Positions 1 to 6,929 of a stretch of 64,000 bases of DNA are shown piece by piece; positions within the stretch are counted from its first letter, which is position 1, and each line of letters starts with the position of its first letter. The stretch covers positions 3,410,001 to 3,474,000 of the forward strand of contig OZ245874.1 of NCBI GenBank assembly GCA_965229335.1, read 5' to 3'. Source of the DNA: JAFKFH01 sp017307375 (GTDB taxonomy: Bacteria; Pseudomonadota; Alphaproteobacteria; Ferrovibrionales; Ferrovibrionaceae). The translations under genes and the position numbers were made by a program. The notes beneath the pieces are model-generated. The model did no database searches. It worked only from the letters and a program-made list of their open reading frames with translations, and was not told the origin of the DNA.

Positions 1-208
1 AGATGACATCTTGCTCCCCCGACGGCCGGCCCGACCCGCGATGATAACCACTTTTCACCTTGCCGGGCGACTGGGTTGGTACGTGGCTCCAAGCTGAGAT
101 CAACACGAGATAAGGCATTGATCTGACGACGGACGAGATCGACGTTGGCGGACAGTGTTGCTTTCAGGGATCTTGGAAGGCCAGACAGAATTTACCGAAA
201 CTAGTGCC
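1..208. other. Unassigned left edge
   Basis: I see no convincing gene here. One plus-strand frame is open from the window edge to a stop near base 112 and could be the last codons of a gene lying to the left, but I do not recognise the peptide. The composition is less GC-rich than the core genes further right, in keeping with an accessory region. Confidence 0.3.
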
Positions 209-237
209 TTGACATACCGGGCCAAGGGTTGTTAAAT
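209..237 (+). promoter_or_regulatory. Candidate sigma70 promoter of the XRE/ImmA pair
   Basis: TTGACA at 209-214 is followed after 17 bases by TTAAAT at 232-237, a good housekeeping-type promoter. The regulator starts about 55 bases downstream. The -10 overlaps the left arm of a palindrome, so the promoter is probably repressible. Confidence 0.5.
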
Positions 238-255
238 TTACCCATGGTGGTAAAT
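236..255. promoter_or_regulatory. Palindromic operator, probably for the XRE regulator
   Basis: ATTTACC (236-242) and GGTAAAT (249-255) are exact inverted repeats around a 6-base centre. They overlap the -10 and the likely transcription start. A third copy of the half-site, ATTTACC, lies at 190-196 just upstream of the -35. This layout is typical of autoregulation by a helix-turn-helix dimer encoded immediately downstream; that it is this regulator's site is an inference. Confidence 0.5.
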
Positions 256-292
256 CGCCCCAGCCGTCATACACTACAAGGGAGATTCCCCG

Positions 293-664
293 ATGTCACC
301 AATGCTCACTCCAATCGGAAAGGTACTGCGAAAGCTTCGTATAGACAGTGGGATGCTATTAAAGGAGATGGCGGAACGTATGGATCTGACTCCAGCCTTC
401 CTCTCGTCTGTAGAGACGGGCCGCAAGGCCGTTCCTACCAATTTCCTCAGCCGCATTCTGCATGCGACAACTGTTGACGAGGCCACGAAGAAAGAGATTG
501 TACATGCAATCGAGCTTTCTGCGCGAGAGTTCAAGCTAAGGTTGTCTAATAGGCCGTCAGAAGTTGAGCTTGAAGTTGCGGCATGTTTGGCTCGTTCATT
601 TTCGAAATTAACTGACGAAGACATGCAAGAGATCAAGAATATCGTCGACAGGAGGCATGCATGA
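293..664 (+). CDS. XRE-family helix-turn-helix regulator
   Basis: This 123-residue cytoplasmic DNA-binding protein has an N-terminal Cro/C1-type helix-turn-helix at about residues 8-60, with helices around LLKEMAERMDL and TPAFLSSVETG. The remainder is a short helical tail that may dimerise. The ATG at 293 is preceded by AAGGGAG (278-284) at 8-base spacing. Its stop overlaps the start of the ImmA/IrrE-like protease gene by four bases (ATGA), so the two are translationally coupled. In mobile elements such pairs act as a repressor and the protease that inactivates it; here the coupling and a nearby palindrome suggest autorepression. Codon use is more AT-rich than in the chromosomal genes to the right, a sign of transfer. 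Confidence 0.8.
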   Translation: MSPMLTPIGKVLRKLRIDSGMLLKEMAERMDLTPAFLSSVETGRKAVPTNFLSRILHATTVDEATKKEIVHAIELSAREFKLRLSNRPSEVELEVAACLARSFSKLTDEDMQEIKNIVDRRHA

Positions 665-1203
665 GTGATTTACAGTATGTAGCCACTGGAATGTCAGGTG
701 CGGCAATTGAAGCTGTTGCCGATCGCGTTCGGGATTTTTGTGGTCTCAATGACACCGATTATTTGCCAGTTATTCAGATAATGGAGTGGGCATTACCTAA
801 AATGGTGGATGGTTTCACCTATGACATCCGTGAGCCTCCAGAAATGGGCGCAAATCACGGGTTGACGATGCCAGATCGTCAACTTCTGCTGCTTCGGTCG
901 GATGTGTATGACGGTCTAGTAGCGGGCCGCGGAAGAGATCGGTTCACCGCCTGCCATGAGATCGGTCATTTGATTTTGCATCCTGATCGCCGTCTTTCGA
1001 GATCAATGGGCCAAGGACCTGTCAAGCCATATATGGATCCGGAATGGCAGGCGAATCGGTTTGCAAGCGCCTTTCTAATGCCGCGGCATCTCGTGCCAAA
1101 GTATCGCTCGATCTCGGAAATAATGAACGAATTCGGCGTTACTAAGCTGGCCGCGGAGGTCCGCGTGAAGATTCTCAATCTGCAAGGGATACTGCCTTAC
1201 TGA
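661..1203 (+). CDS. ImmA/IrrE-family metallopeptidase
   Basis: This 180-residue protein carries the zinc-protease signature HEIGH, with zinc ligands His99 and His103 and catalytic Glu100. A downstream Glu at residue 128, in EWQANRFASAFLMP, is the family's third ligand. ImmA/IrrE peptidases cleave partner XRE repressors after a stress signal, derepressing mobile-element or stress genes. The partner here is almost certainly the regulator gene that it overlaps by four bases. The protein is short for the family and has no extra sensor domain. It could equally be the toxin-like half of a two-gene stress module. AT-richer codon use supports horizontal acquisition. Confidence 0.8.
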   Translation: MSDLQYVATGMSGAAIEAVADRVRDFCGLNDTDYLPVIQIMEWALPKMVDGFTYDIREPPEMGANHGLTMPDRQLLLLRSDVYDGLVAGRGRDRFTACHEIGHLILHPDRRLSRSMGQGPVKPYMDPEWQANRFASAFLMPRHLVPKYRSISEIMNEFGVTKLAAEVRVKILNLQGILPY

Positions 1204-1211
1204 GCAAAAAA

Positions 1212-1239
1212 GGGCGATCTGATTGCAGTCAGACCGCCC
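1212..1239. terminator. Hairpin after the XRE/ImmA pair
   Basis: GGGCGATCTGA (1212-1222) pairs with TCAGACCGCCC (1229-1239) with one mismatch and a 6-base loop. Six A residues precede it on the plus strand, so the U-tract would serve minus-strand transcripts. On the plus strand it is a hairpin without a clear U-run. Confidence 0.4.
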
Positions 1240-1373
1240 TCTTCGAACCTCCGTAATCAGGCGGCGCGCTGTTACGGGACGCGCAAGATCGGAAGCTCCA
1301 CAGCAGCTACGAAAGTAGTGCGAGACCGATCTTAGCGCAAGAGAGCTACTTCGGCGCTAAAGGACTAGCTGCC

Positions 1374-1544
1374 ATGCCGAACGCAGGCAACAGTGGACTT
1401 CGTTCGCTTACATACAAGGATCCCCCCTCCGGCTTCAGATGGGTATTCACGCGATTCCGGCGCGTACGCAATTCCGACAAGGTCCTTGATGCCCATGAGT
1501 ATGGGTATGAGACATGGGCCTTCTTGGTTCGGGCTAGTAAGTAA
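1374..1544 (+). CDS. Small conserved-looking protein, unknown function
   Basis: An ATG-started frame of 56 codons ends in TAA and has a ribosome site AAGGA at 1360-1364, 9 bases upstream. The peptide is basic and aromatic, with FRWVFTRFRRVRNSDKV in the middle and an AHEYGYETWAFLVR ending. From memory, short proteins with a comparable GYE-W-FLVR ending occur in phage and island regions of alphaproteobacteria, but I cannot name a family. There is no signal peptide or membrane segment. It lies between the ImmA gene and tRNA-Pro in the accessory patch. The last 15 bases before the AGTAAG end recur at 1645-1659, as if its 3' end had been duplicated. Confidence 0.55.
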   Translation: MPNAGNSGLRSLTYKDPPSGFRWVFTRFRRVRNSDKVLDAHEYGYETWAFLVRASK

Positions 1545-1659
1545 GTAGTACGGGCGCAGCACAGCCAAGCTGCTGCGCCCAACTTACTGCATGCATGATG
1601 ATGTGCGAGAAATGTCGCGTTGCAAGCGTCTCGTTTTCCGCTTGCTTGGTTCGGGCTAG
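1523..1659 (+). repeat. 15-base direct repeat flanking a hairpin
   Basis: CTTGGTTCGGGCTAG occurs at 1523-1537 (the 3' end of the small coding sequence) and again at 1645-1659. The 107 bases between them contain a long inverted repeat (1541-1587) and otherwise no gene. This could be a remnant of a small mobile unit or of site-specific recombination next to the tRNA gene. Confidence 0.45.
1541..1587 (+). terminator. Long stem-loop after the small protein gene
   Basis: GGGCGCAGCA (1552-1561) pairs perfectly with TGCTGCGCCC (1571-1580). The outer arms GTAAGT (1541-1546) and ACTTAC (1582-1587) extend the symmetry. There is no U-run, so it may be a factor-assisted terminator or a recombination structure rather than a classical intrinsic terminator. 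Confidence 0.4.
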
Positions 1660-1683
1660 CCTTGTAAACCCTGCCCCCACGGT

Positions 1684-1760
1684 CGGAGCGTAGCGCAGCC
1701 TGGTAGCGCATCAGTCTGGGGGACTGGGGGTCGCTGGTTCAAATCCAGTCGCTCCGACCA
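1684..1760 (+). tRNA. tRNA-Pro (anticodon GGG)
   Basis: This 77-base cloverleaf has acceptor arms CGGAGCG and CGCTCCG, then A and an encoded CCA. The T-loop is TTCAAAT. The anticodon loop CTGGGGG reads GGG in positions 34-36, which decodes CCC. The 11 bases AAATCCAGTCG from its T-arm recur at 1772-1782 just outside the gene, a possible trace of tRNA-targeted integration in this accessory patch. Confidence 0.92.
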
Positions 1761-1989
1761 TCAAACCCTTGAAATCCAGTCGTTTAAGCGGCGGTCCTGC
1801 CTCTCAGGTATTCGGCAGTTATGGAACAAAACAAGAACTTTATGATTGACAGTCGCCCCCGGATTTGACGATCCTTCCAGGATCGAAGCCCTGCGCCCGG
1901 CTGGAGTCCGCTCCCGCCGGGCGCTTTGCGTTTGAGGGTCGCCACCGGCAGGGGCGGCTTTTTTCATTTCAAGCACATGGGAGATCACG
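1761..1989 (+). other. Gene-free stretch with two terminator-like hairpins
   Basis: GCGCCCGGC (1893-1901) pairs with GCCGGGCGC (1916-1924). A second, imperfect GC-rich stem at about 1941-1960 is followed by TTTTTT (1959-1966 area). Both lie just before the endolysin gene and would isolate it from upstream transcription. No reading frame here looks like protein. Confidence 0.4.
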
Positions 1990-2715
1990 ATGCCCCGCAA
2001 CACCAATGCGGCCGGGCTGGCGCTGTATCACGAGTTCGAGCAGGGGCCGGGCGGCGGACCGGCGCTCAAGGCCTATCTCTGCCCGTCGGGCGTCTGGACG
2101 ATCGGCTGGGGCCATACCGGTCCCGACGTCCATGCCGGCTCGACCGTCACGCCGGCCGAAGCCGACCGGCTACTCGACCTCGATCTCGACGAGGCCGAGG
2201 GCGACGTCTCGTCCGCGCTGATCCGTCCGGCCAACGACAACGAGTTCGCCGCGATGGTCAGCCTGCGGTTCAACATCGGGCGTGCAGGATTCATCGGTTC
2301 GTCGGTTCTGCGCCTCCACAATTCCGGCGACCGCGCCGGGGCGGCCCGGGCCTTCGCGCTCTGGAACAAGGGCCGTAATGCGAAAGGCGATCTGGTGGTG
2401 CTCAACGGCCTGACCCGCCGGCGCGCGGTCGAGGCTGCCCTCTACATGCAACCGACCGCCGAGGAGCAGGCGACCGATCCCCAGCGTACCCGCGCGGCGG
2501 TCGTGGTTCCGTCGGCCGACCCGGTTGCACCGATGGCTCGGATCGGCGGCTCGATCGTCGCGACCGCGACGGTCGCCCAACAGGCCATCGTCCAGGTCGG
2601 CGGGGTGCACGAGGCCTTGATCAAGGCCGGGATCAATCCGCATGTCGCCATCGGCCTGCTTGCGGCCGCTGCCGCGACGGGCATCTGGTACATGCTGCGC
2701 CGGCGGGCCGGTTAG
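1990..2715 (+). CDS. Phage-type endolysin (GH24 lysozyme) with C-terminal membrane segment
   Basis: This 241-residue muramidase cleaves the MurNAc-GlcNAc bond of peptidoglycan. The catalytic Glu17 lies in HEFEQG, and AYLCPSGVWTIGWGHT supplies Cys31 and Thr37. This is the Glu-Cys-Thr pattern known for phage P1 Lyz, although about five extra residues separate Glu from Cys. The GH24 domain ends near residue 160. A Pro/Ala-rich linker leads to a hydrophobic segment at about 219-237 (VAIGLLAAAAATGIWYML) capped by RRR, which could anchor the enzyme in the inner membrane. The ATG follows GGGAGATC. It is the first gene of a lysis cassette with the two spanin-like genes downstream; no capsid or tail genes are nearby. 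Confidence 0.85.
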   Translation: MPRNTNAAGLALYHEFEQGPGGGPALKAYLCPSGVWTIGWGHTGPDVHAGSTVTPAEADRLLDLDLDEAEGDVSSALIRPANDNEFAAMVSLRFNIGRAGFIGSSVLRLHNSGDRAGAARAFALWNKGRNAKGDLVVLNGLTRRRAVEAALYMQPTAEEQATDPQRTRAAVVVPSADPVAPMARIGGSIVATATVAQQAIVQVGGVHEALIKAGINPHVAIGLLAAAAATGIWYMLRRRAG

Positions 2716-2955
2716 ATGCCGGCCTGGCTGATCGCGGGGGGCGGGATACGCATCCTGCTTGCCGCGCTGGCGACGGGGGCAGTGCTTGCCGCCGGTACCT
2801 GGCTCTATCGTGCCGGCGGCGACGCCGTCCGCATCGATGCCCTCGAGGCGACAATCCTCTCCGTGGAGACGCGCAATGACGTCGATCGCGCAATCGATCG
2901 CCTGCCTGACGGCGCTGCTGCTGACCGGCTGCGCCGCGACTGGTCAAGGGACTGA
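2716..2955 (+). CDS. Rz-like inner-membrane spanin
   Basis: This 79-residue protein starts directly after the endolysin stop codon. It has one N-terminal hydrophobic segment (about residues 5-30) and a short charged helical tail, the plan of an Rz-type i-spanin, which links the inner membrane to an outer-membrane partner during lysis. Spanins diverge fast, so assignment rests on length, topology, position after an endolysin, and the lipoprotein gene embedded in its 3' half. It is much shorter than lambda Rz, so the periplasmic coil would be short. It may be a degenerate lysis remnant. Confidence 0.6.
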   Translation: MPAWLIAGGGIRILLAALATGAVLAAGTWLYRAGGDAVRIDALEATILSVETRNDVDRAIDRLPDGAAADRLRRDWSRD

Positions 2956-3070
2956 CTACTGCGCCTTGGCGCGCCCGATCTTCGTCAGCCGGGCAGACCT
3001 GCTTACGCAGCGCACGGCCGAGGGGGTGCTGCGCCACAATCAGACCTGGCGCGAGGCCTGCGATCGCTGA
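2876..3070 (+). CDS. Rz1-like outer-membrane lipoprotein (o-spanin), out-of-frame overlap
   Basis: This frame starts at an ATG inside the Rz-like gene, in another frame, and runs past its stop. The 64-residue product begins MTSIAQSIACLTALLLTGC, a lipoprotein signal peptide with lipobox LLTGC, so the mature protein would start at Cys19 and be sorted by lipoprotein processing. The mature part has a cysteine pair (DYC near its start, EAC near its end). An o-spanin gene embedded in its i-spanin gene is the classical Rz/Rz1 arrangement, and this supports both calls. Confidence 0.65.
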   Translation: MTSIAQSIACLTALLLTGCAATGQGTDYCALARPIFVSRADLLTQRTAEGVLRHNQTWREACDR

Positions 3071-3092
3071 TCGGCCTAGGACGATTCGACAT

Positions 3093-3524
3093 TCACCGCA
3101 GCCATATGATTGAGGCGGCGAGGTGAATGAAGGCGAGGAAGTGATGAGCTCGTCGATCGTATCGTGTGGCGAAACGCCTGAAATGCTTGAGCTTGTTGAA
3201 GCAGCGCTCGATGAGGTTCCGTTGCTTGTAGATGCCCCGATCATGGGGAATTGGGTTTTTCCGGGAACGGGTTGATGGGATTACGGCCTCGGCTCCCATG
3301 TCGGCGATAGCCTGCCGCAAGTCATTGCTGTCGTAGGCCTTGTCGGCCAGGACGGCCTGAGCCTCGAAGCCATCGAGCAGAGCCTTGGCTGCAAGATTGT
3401 CATGGCGTTGGCCGGCGTCGAGTTTGAAGCGCAAGGGTCGGCCCGAGGTGTCGCAGACCATGTGAACCTTGGTGGTCAGTCCTCCTCGGGAACGCCCCAT
3501 AGCCTGAGACTGGGCCCCCCTTTT
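3093..3524 (-). CDS. IS427-type transposase, OrfB (frameshift-expressed part)
   Basis: This is the C-terminal half of the same transposase. It is homologous from about RSRGGLTTKVHMVCDTSG onward and holds the remaining DDE residues: Asp in LADKAYDSND and Glu in LIERCFNKLKHFRRFATRYD. The frame is open for some distance upstream without family-like sequence, so I place the expressed start at the A4G6 slippery site shared with OrfA. Both catalytic motifs are intact and no internal stop is seen, so the element may still be active. Confidence 0.75.
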   Translation of the reverse strand, partial: KRGAQSQAMGRSRGGLTTKVHMVCDTSGRPLRFKLDAGQRHDNLAAKALLDGFEAQAVLADKAYDSNDLRQAIADMGAEAVIPSTRSRKNPIPHDRGIYKQRNLIERCFNKLKHFRRFATRYDRRAHHFLAFIHLAASIIWLR

Positions 3525-3850
3525 CCGCTCGCGGCCTGCTGGTGGACGCGAACCAATGTGGTGTCGAGCATCAGGTATTTGTTGTCGCGATCCTTGATCA
3601 GATCGTCGAACACCTTCTCCCAGATCCCTTTCCTGGCCCAACGGCTGAACCGCGTGTGCACGGTCTTCCACTTGCCGTATCGCTCAGGGAGATCCGGCCA
3701 GTGCGCACCTGACCTCAGGACCCAAAGTACCCCGTTCACGAAGAGCCGATTGTCCGCTGCGGTACGTCCTGGGTCACTCACCTTGCCGGGCAAAAGCGGC
3801 GCAATCCGTGCCCACTGCCCCTCACTCAACTCGTACCGCTTTATCCCCAT
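3476..3850 (-). CDS. IS427-type transposase, OrfA
   Basis: This 124-residue N-terminal half of an IS5-family DDE transposase starts MGIKRYELSEGQW and contains the usual helix-rich domain (VNGVLWVLRSGAHWPDLPERYG). The first catalytic Asp lies in MLDTTLVRVH near its end. A start 33 bases further upstream is also open. An A4G6 run at 3513-3522 (minus strand) sits just before its end. On this run, programmed frameshifting is known in the IS427 group to fuse OrfA to OrfB and give the active enzyme. Confidence 0.8.
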   Translation of the reverse strand: MGIKRYELSEGQWARIAPLLPGKVSDPGRTAADNRLFVNGVLWVLRSGAHWPDLPERYGKWKTVHTRFSRWARKGIWEKVFDDLIKDRDNKYLMLDTTLVRVHQQAASGKGGPSLRLWGVPEED

Positions 3851-3930
3851 CAGTCGGCTCCAAATCTCAAAATCCAGAGCCAATTGAGTCAGAACTTATC
3901 GACCAGGGGAATCCTGAATGTCGATTGGAC

Positions 3931-4200
3931 CTAGTCCCCGTCGGTATCGCGTGCCTGGCCTGGCGTGCCGGCCTTGCCATGGCCCTCGCTGATTCGCCGG
4001 AGCAGTTCGAGCTGGCGGTCGGCGAGTTCCGCCGCATAGCCGTCGGCGCGGGTCAGGCGCTCGATCAGGTCGGCTGAGACCCGGCGCGCGGCCACCGCGC
4101 GGGCGGCGAGCGCCCGCAACTGACGCTGCTGGCGTGCCGCCTCGTCCAGCATCCGGGACAGGTTCGCCCATTCAAGGTCGGGATTGGACGGCAGGCTCAT
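3931..4200 (-). CDS. Small helical protein, unknown function
   Basis: This 89-residue protein has no recognised domain, signal peptide or membrane span. It is rich in Ala, Arg, Leu and Gln and looks like one long amphipathic helix (RMLDEAARQQRQLRALAARA) with a Gly/Asp-rich tail. It lies 36 bases after the TonB/TolA-like gene on the same strand and may be co-transcribed with it. A clear ribosome site is lacking, so the start is uncertain. The insertion sequence ends about 35 bases beyond its stop codon, so it appears complete. Confidence 0.45.
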   Translation of the reverse strand: MSLPSNPDLEWANLSRMLDEAARQQRQLRALAARAVAARRVSADLIERLTRADGYAAELADRQLELLRRISEGHGKAGTPGQARDTDGD

Positions 4201-4236
4201 GGGCGCCAGTAGACCATTCCCGCGCCGGCCGGTCGA

Positions 4237-5655
4237 TCAGAGATCGCGGAAATTGAACGCGAAGCGCAGGGCTCGCGGCCAGTCGCCCCTTGCCGCATCC
4301 GCCTGCGGCACCTTGAACGGCTGGGCGCGGCGCAGGGCGATCAGGAAGCTGTCCATCACCAGGCGCTCGTCCGGACCCAGACGGTCGTAATTGTAGACCA
4401 TCTGGCGCGGCGACCACGGATCGCTCTTGCCCAAGGGCGAGGTCAGCGTGCCGTCGGCGTTCATCATCACGTCCAGCGTGATCGCCGCGTCGCGATAACG
4501 CGGGCTGCGATAGTCGAAGGCCCAGACCTTGACGATCTGGCCAAGGATATAGTCGGACAGCCGGCGGGCCGCGGCACCGCCGCCTTCGCCGCCGTCATCG
4601 TCGGCCGCGGCCGCCGCGGCCGCCGCGCTGCGCGAATTGTTGGAGAAGCGGCCGTCGCTGCCCAGCGAATAGCCCCAGGCATCGGTCTTCGGCGCGGCCT
4701 GGGAGGGCTGCTGCGGGCGCTGCTGCTGTTGGGGCTGCTGTCGCGCGGCCTGCTGCTGCTGCTGCTGCTGCTGCCGGCGCTGCTGCTCGGCCCGCTGCTG
4801 CTCGGCCTTCTGCTGTTCCGCCCGCTCGCGCTCGGCCTTCTCGCGCGCCGCGCGGTCGGCGCGTTCCTTCTCCTCGCGCTCCTGCCGCTCGCGCTCCTGG
4901 ATGGCTTCGACCGGGCGGACCCGCGGCGTCGGAATGTCGCCCGCCAGTTCCTCGGGCGGCAGCGCGGCCTGCTGAACGGGCTTGGGCTCCGGCTTGGGCT
5001 CGGGCGCCGGGGCCGGTTCCGGCGGCGGGGCCGGGGCGGGCGCCGGCTCGGGCATCGCCGCTGCCGGGGTGGGGGGGGGCGTCGGCTCGGGTGGGGTCGC
5101 CTCGGCCGGCGGCGGCGGCGGCGATCCGCCCCCGCCGGCGGCCTGGGTCTGAGTTGGCGGCTTGGGCACGTCGCTGCCGGGATTGGGCATCGGCTTCTCG
5201 CCCATCCGCGGCCGCTCGGTCGTCTTTTCCGGCTCGATCTCCGAGGGCAGCGCGATTTCGCGCTGCTCGGGCCGCTGCTGCTCCTGCTGCGGCTTGGGCT
5301 CGGGCTTCGGTTCGGGCTCCGGCTTGGGCTCGGGCTTGGCTGCTTCCTGCTTGGGCGGCTCGGGCGCCGGCTTCGCCGCTTCGGGCCGCGGCTGCGGCGT
5401 CACGCGCGGTGGCGTCGGCTGACGGGCCTGGGGCTGGGGTGGCGGGGGCGGCGGTTCCTGCACCAGCTCGACCACCACCGGCGGCTCCTCAGGCACCTGC
5501 TTCCACGGCATTTCCTCGAGACCGAAGGTGAGGATCAGCACATGGACCAGCAGCGAGGCGAAGATCACCACGGTCCACAGGACCCGGCGGTCGTGGTCGG
5601 ATTCCTTGACGATCCAGGTCGAGCGGTCGTCGGCAGTCAGAAACGCGGCAGACAT
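4237..5655 (-). CDS. TonB/TolA-like energy transducer
   Basis: The protein has 472 residues: a cytoplasmic start, one membrane helix (about 26-45, LWTVVIFASLLVHVLILTFG), a long periplasmic Pro/Glu/Lys-rich region (about 60-280), a charged coiled-coil with poly-Gln (about 280-345), and a C-terminal domain of about 100 residues. That domain contains LDVMMNADG and LRRAQPF, typical of TolA/TonB ends. Such proteins carry proton-motive energy from an ExbB/ExbD- or TolQ/TolR-type complex to the outer membrane, but neither partner is nearby. The ATG at 5655 was chosen for its AAGG ribosome site. The frame is open much further upstream, overlapping the hydrolase gene, but that part does not look like protein. 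Gap to the hydrolase is 11 bases. Confidence 0.75.
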   Translation of the reverse strand: MSAAFLTADDRSTWIVKESDHDRRVLWTVVIFASLLVHVLILTFGLEEMPWKQVPEEPPVVVELVQEPPPPPPQPQARQPTPPRVTPQPRPEAAKPAPEPPKQEAAKPEPKPEPEPKPEPKPQQEQQRPEQREIALPSEIEPEKTTERPRMGEKPMPNPGSDVPKPPTQTQAAGGGGSPPPPPAEATPPEPTPPPTPAAAMPEPAPAPAPPPEPAPAPEPKPEPKPVQQAALPPEELAGDIPTPRVRPVEAIQERERQEREEKERADRAAREKAERERAEQQKAEQQRAEQQRRQQQQQQQQAARQQPQQQQRPQQPSQAAPKTDAWGYSLGSDGRFSNNSRSAAAAAAAADDDGGEGGGAAARRLSDYILGQIVKVWAFDYRSPRYRDAAITLDVMMNADGTLTSPLGKSDPWSPRQMVYNYDRLGPDERLVMDSFLIALRRAQPFKVPQADAARGDWPRALRFAFNFRDL

Positions 5656-5666
5656 CGGCGATACCT

Positions 5667-6566
<900 letters not shown>

Positions 6567-6929
6567 ACCATCGTCATACTATCGAGGTGCTGTTTTAGGG
6601 CCGCACGCGGCTTTCGTCGAGAGGGCGTCGGCGGGACAAGCCACGAAGCTTTGCAACAAAACGTCACTGAGGCAGCCTCATTTTTTATGCCGACCACCCC
6701 CCTCGGCGCTTCCCCAGGCGGCCCGGTTCGCCTAAAGTCTGGTGACGCCACCCCGGTGGCAGGCAGCGGTTGACGTTTACGTAAAGGTCAATATATTGCT
6801 GCCTACTATAACGATCAGTCGCGCAGTCAGCCGGCTGCGTAATAAATAAACAAACGACCAACTCAGCGGTTGTCAACCTTCTTGGTGATACACGCAAGGG
6901 ATGGTCAGGGGGAACACGAGGGGAGAGCT
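6567..6929. other. Intergenic region between the hydrolase and liv genes
   Basis: No gene is seen in these 363 bases. Its right half is AT-rich and carries the probable promoter and operator of the liv operon (6770-6797). An ATG at 6870 is in frame with livH, but the region between it and the TTG at 6930 lacks membrane-protein character. A purine-rich ribosome site precedes only the TTG. Confidence 0.5.
6770..6797 (+). promoter_or_regulatory. Palindromic operator over a promoter, upstream of livH
   Basis: TTGACGTTTAC (6770-6780) and GTAAAGGTCAA (6781-6791) are inverted repeats with one mismatch, around the perfect core TTTACGTAAA. The first arm begins with TTGACG, a -35 match, and TATATT at 6792-6797 is a plausible -10 (16-base spacing). 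A dimeric repressor or MerR-type activator bound here would control the whole liv locus. The regulator is not in the window; the site recalls those of MerR/TetR regulators of acid catabolism. Confidence 0.5.

Larger units (their letters stand above)
3078..3897 (-). mobile_element. IS5-family (IS427-type) insertion sequence
   Basis: The element has about 820 bases and two transposase frames on the minus strand joined by an A4G6 slippery run, the plan of the IS427 group. Exact ends are not certain. A TA lies at each edge (CCTAGG near 3076 and CTTATC near 3898), which fits the group's TA target. Terminal repeats are recognisable only as poorly matching TTC-GAC-ATT and TTCTGAC-CAATT cores. It separates the lysis genes from the small protein gene at 3931-4200 without obviously breaking either. 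Confidence 0.75.

Noticed and set aside
229..477. Plus-strand frame overlapping the XRE operator and gene
   Set aside because: Starts within the operator palindrome, has no ribosome site, and overlaps a clear helix-turn-helix gene in another frame.
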